The notes under the pieces are model-generated. The model was not told the origin of the DNA and did not search any database. It worked only from the letters and a program-made list of their open reading frames with translations. From assembly GCA_012839085.1 (NCBI GenBank), contig DUNZ01000149.1, forward strand, positions 1 through 34,097: a DNA stretch of 34,097 bases. Direction: 5' to 3'. Origin of the DNA: Clostridiales bacterium. Its GTDB lineage: Bacteria; Bacillota; Clostridia; Lachnospirales; Lachnospiraceae. Positions 32,007-34,097 of the stretch are shown here, in pieces. The stretch's first letter is position 1, and each line of letters opens with the position of its first letter. The translations under genes were made by a program, and so were the position numbers.

Positions 32007-33063
32007 GATGAAAGAATTGTGGAAACGGGTTACGGGTTTTTCATTGCTATTCCCCCTGGTTTGTCTTGTAATCGTCTTAGTTGTTAACCTGATTAAAACG
32101 CCAGATTTTTTCAAAATCTCTATGAACAATGGAGTTCTTTATGGATATGTAATTGATATATTAAATAGATCCAGTGAATTAATCATCCTAGCAGTTGGTA
32201 TGACTCTGGTAGTAGCAGCCTCTGGGGGAACCGATATATCGGTTGGGGCGGTTAGTGCAGTAGCTGGTGCTGTTTGTATCTATTCCTTAATTGGCGGTGC
32301 TAGTAGCAGTGTTTATCGGATTCCCTATGTCCTAGCAATTGTTTTAGGTATATTAGCAGGTACAGCTTGTGGAGCTTTTAATGGATTTTTGGTTGCCAAA
32401 TTACATATCCAACCTATGGTTGCAACTTTAATCTTGTTTACCGCAGGAAGGGGTATGGCTCAAGTACTTACCCAAGGATTTATCCTTTATGTAAGAAAGG
32501 AATCCTTTAAATTTCTAGGAAACTTTCTTCCTGGAGTTCCAATTCCGACTCCTATATTTATTGCAACAATAGTTGTTGTATTGACATTTTTGATATTAAA
32601 GAAAACATCCCTTGGTTTATACATTCAATCGGTGGGTGTGAATCGGAAAGCATCTAGACTCGTTGGGTTAAATTCTTCACTGATTATTTTCCTGGCCTAT
32701 GTTTTTAGTGGATTCTGTGCAGGAATTGCTGGAATGATCATTACCTCTAGAGTTTATTCGATTGATGCCAATAACGCAGGATTGAATATCGAATTGGATG
32801 CCATTTTAGCAGTGGCCATTGGTGGTAATAGCTTGGGCGGTGGTAAATTTTCTCTAGCTGGAAGTGTCATAGGTGCAATAACGATTCAGGCATTAACGAC
32901 ATCTCTTTATGCAATGAAGGTTACTGCAGATCAGCTTCCGGTCTATAAGGCTGTGGTAGTTATAATTATCGTCGCTCTTCAATCACCGATTGTGAAACGA
33001 TGGATGAAAAACATCAAGCAGAAGCTTGCTTCATCCAGAAATGGAAAGAAGGTGGAAGCATGA
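31999..33063 (+). CDS. ytfT: Sugar ABC transporter permease, YtfT-like
   Basis: A ~354-residue BPD_transp_2 permease with about 9-10 hydrophobic segments. The conserved stretches are GMTLVVAASGGTDISVGAV, QPMVATLILFTAGRGMAQ and AIGGNSLGGGKFSLAGSVIGA. It forms the membrane channel with the next gene product. The ORF-track start (TTG 31978) is replaced by ATG 31999, which follows CAGGAGG by about 11 nt and overlaps the ytfR stop; ATG 32008 is an alternative. The stop overlaps the next start (ATGA), implying tight coupling. Confidence 0.93.
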   Translation: MNKMKELWKRVTGFSLLFPLVCLVIVLVVNLIKTPDFFKISMNNGVLYGYVIDILNRSSELIILAVGMTLVVAASGGTDISVGAVSAVAGAVCIYSLIGGASSSVYRIPYVLAIVLGILAGTACGAFNGFLVAKLHIQPMVATLILFTAGRGMAQVLTQGFILYVRKESFKFLGNFLPGVPIPTPIFIATIVVVLTFLILKKTSLGLYIQSVGVNRKASRLVGLNSSLIIFLAYVFSGFCAGIAGMIITSRVYSIDANNAGLNIELDAILAVAIGGNSLGGGKFSLAGSVIGAITIQALTTSLYAMKVTADQLPVYKAVVVIIIVALQSPIVKRWMKNIKQKLASSRNGKKVEA

Positions 33064-34091
33064 TTAAGAGAATACGAAACCGCTTAAGCTCAAACTCCTT
33101 TCTAATTATAATAACGATTATCTTATTTCTATTGATGTACATAGCAGGGGTTATTGTTTTTAAACAGAAAAACTTTGGAAATTTACAAGTGTTTTTGAAT
33201 CTTTTCATCAGTAATGCTGGTTTAATTGTTGCAGCCGTTGGTATGACTGTGGTTTTAATCTCTGGAGGTATCGATATCTCCGTTGGCTCTGTGGTCGCCA
33301 TGACTTGTATGCTTCTGGCTTGGATGATGGAGAACAAAGGTGTCAATGCCATTGTAGCAATTATCCTTGTTCTAATCGTAGGTGTGGTTTTTGGTTTGAT
33401 TCAAGGATGGTTGATTTCCTACTTAAAAATCCAACCCTTTATCGTAACCTTAGCAGGTATGTTTTTCGCTAGAGGTATGACTGCTGTCATCAGTGTTGAT
33501 ATGATTACCATAAAAAATGAAACTTTTCTTGCTATGGCAAAGTCTAAAATATATTTACCCTTCGGAGGTACGGTAAATAAAAGAGGGGTTTTAATACAAC
33601 CCTATATCTATCCTAGCGTAATTATCTGTCTTCTTGTATTGCTAGTTTTGTTCTTCGTTATGAAATATACCAAATTTGGTAGATCCATCTATGCGGTAGG
33701 TGGAAATGAGCAATCTGCATTACTGATGGGACTCAATGTGAGACGAACCAAATTAAAAGTATATGTACTCAATGGCTTTCTTGCAGCCTTAGCTGGCTTT
33801 GTATTTTGTCTGAATACAACAGGGGGATTCGTAGAGCAGGCAAAAGGATTTGAGATGGAAGCCATCGCTGCAGCCGTAATTGGAGGTACCTTGTTGACTG
33901 GTGGTGTAGGAAATGTGATTGGCAGTATTTTTGGTGTTTTAATCAAAGGTACTATAGAAACCTTTATCACATTCCAAGGAACCTTGTCATCCTGGTGGAC
34001 CAAAATAGTAATCGCTGCATTGCTATGTTTCTTCATCATATTACAAAGTATCTTTATGAATGTAAAATGGAGAAAAAAGAAGAGGGGATAA
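33060..34091 (+). CDS. yjfF: Sugar ABC transporter permease, YjfF-like
   Basis: A 343-residue second permease of the heterodimeric importer, with about 9-10 transmembrane segments. Landmarks are VGMTVVLISGGIDISVGSVV, KIQPFIVTLAGMFFARGMTA and AIAAAVIGGTLLTGGVGNVIG. The track ORF begins 20 codons earlier, inside ytfT; ATG 33060 overlaps the ytfT stop (ATGA) and follows AAGGTGG, so it is the real start. The gene ends 6 bp before the window edge, so anything downstream (for instance a glycoside hydrolase or furanosidase) is not visible. Confidence 0.94.
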   Translation: MIKRIRNRLSSNSFLIIITIILFLLMYIAGVIVFKQKNFGNLQVFLNLFISNAGLIVAAVGMTVVLISGGIDISVGSVVAMTCMLLAWMMENKGVNAIVAIILVLIVGVVFGLIQGWLISYLKIQPFIVTLAGMFFARGMTAVISVDMITIKNETFLAMAKSKIYLPFGGTVNKRGVLIQPYIYPSVIICLLVLLVLFFVMKYTKFGRSIYAVGGNEQSALLMGLNVRRTKLKVYVLNGFLAALAGFVFCLNTTGGFVEQAKGFEMEAIAAAVIGGTLLTGGVGNVIGSIFGVLIKGTIETFITFQGTLSSWWTKIVIAALLCFFIILQSIFMNVKWRKKKRG

Positions 34092-34097
34092 AAAGGG

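Noticed and set aside
33689-34039. 116-aa minus-strand ORF
   Set aside because: It is a shadow of the yjfF permease.

Overview
The window looks like chromosome from a low-GC, spore-forming Clostridia bacterium, most likely Lachnospiraceae-like. Evidence for this is the AT-rich sequence with strong AAGGAGG ribosome binding sites, a tyrosine T-box leader, a c-di-AMP (ydaO/yuaA-type) riboswitch, a PdaA spore-cortex deacetylase, a meso-DAP dehydrogenase and a YesMN/Ytf sugar-uptake cluster. There is no rRNA, tRNA, CRISPR array, phage or insertion sequence. About half of the genes appear to start with TTG or GTG, nearly all behind a well placed Shine-Dalgarno sequence, so several ORF-track starts are revised here.

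Layout. 0-2.5 kb: a lone AraC regulator and an azoreductase/quinone-reductase-like flavoprotein, both on minus. 2.6-4.4 kb: an ECF sigma factor and its overlapping membrane-anchored anti-sigma partner, behind an ECF-type promoter. 4.6-6.4 kb: T-box-controlled tyrS. 6.5-9.9 kb: a 1121-residue c-di-GMP protein (4 PAS, degenerate GGDEF, EAL, PilZ). 10-14.6 kb: a secreted Leu-Gly heptad-repeat protein and an MMPL/RND transporter, divergent from a TetR regulator, with a repeat-rich operator-like region between them. 14.7-18.1 kb: a 15-copy 22-bp tandem array, a standalone trpB, a divergent ddh and the C-terminal stub of a lost sugar permease. 18.1-21 kb: a Tet(M)-like ribosomal GTPase fused to a YacP/Rae1-type NYN nuclease. 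21-24 kb: queG, purC and pdaA. 24.1-25.7 kb: a c-di-AMP riboswitch in front of a CPA2 cation/proton antiporter. 25.9-34.1 kb: an AraC-type response regulator, a YesM-type sensor kinase and a complete YtfQ-YtfR-YtfT-YjfF (galactofuranose-type) ABC importer.

How the genes work together. The last six genes form one sense-and-import module: the kinase and regulator probably induce the importer, and an intercistronic terminator after the binding-protein gene probably keeps that protein in excess over the membrane components. The MMPL/heptad pair is probably repressed by the divergent TetR. Nucleotide second messengers appear twice (c-di-GMP turnover and sensing, c-di-AMP control of ion transport).

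Most notable observations. First, the GTPase-ribonuclease fusion joins two activities that both target the ribosomal A site. Second, unrelated 20-22-bp degenerate tandem repeats recur directly behind stop codons (azoreductase, tetR, the GTPase, and more loosely the anti-sigma gene). Third, a permease remnant sits between ddh and the GTPase. All calls come from reading the sequence and the ORF track; no database search was run.
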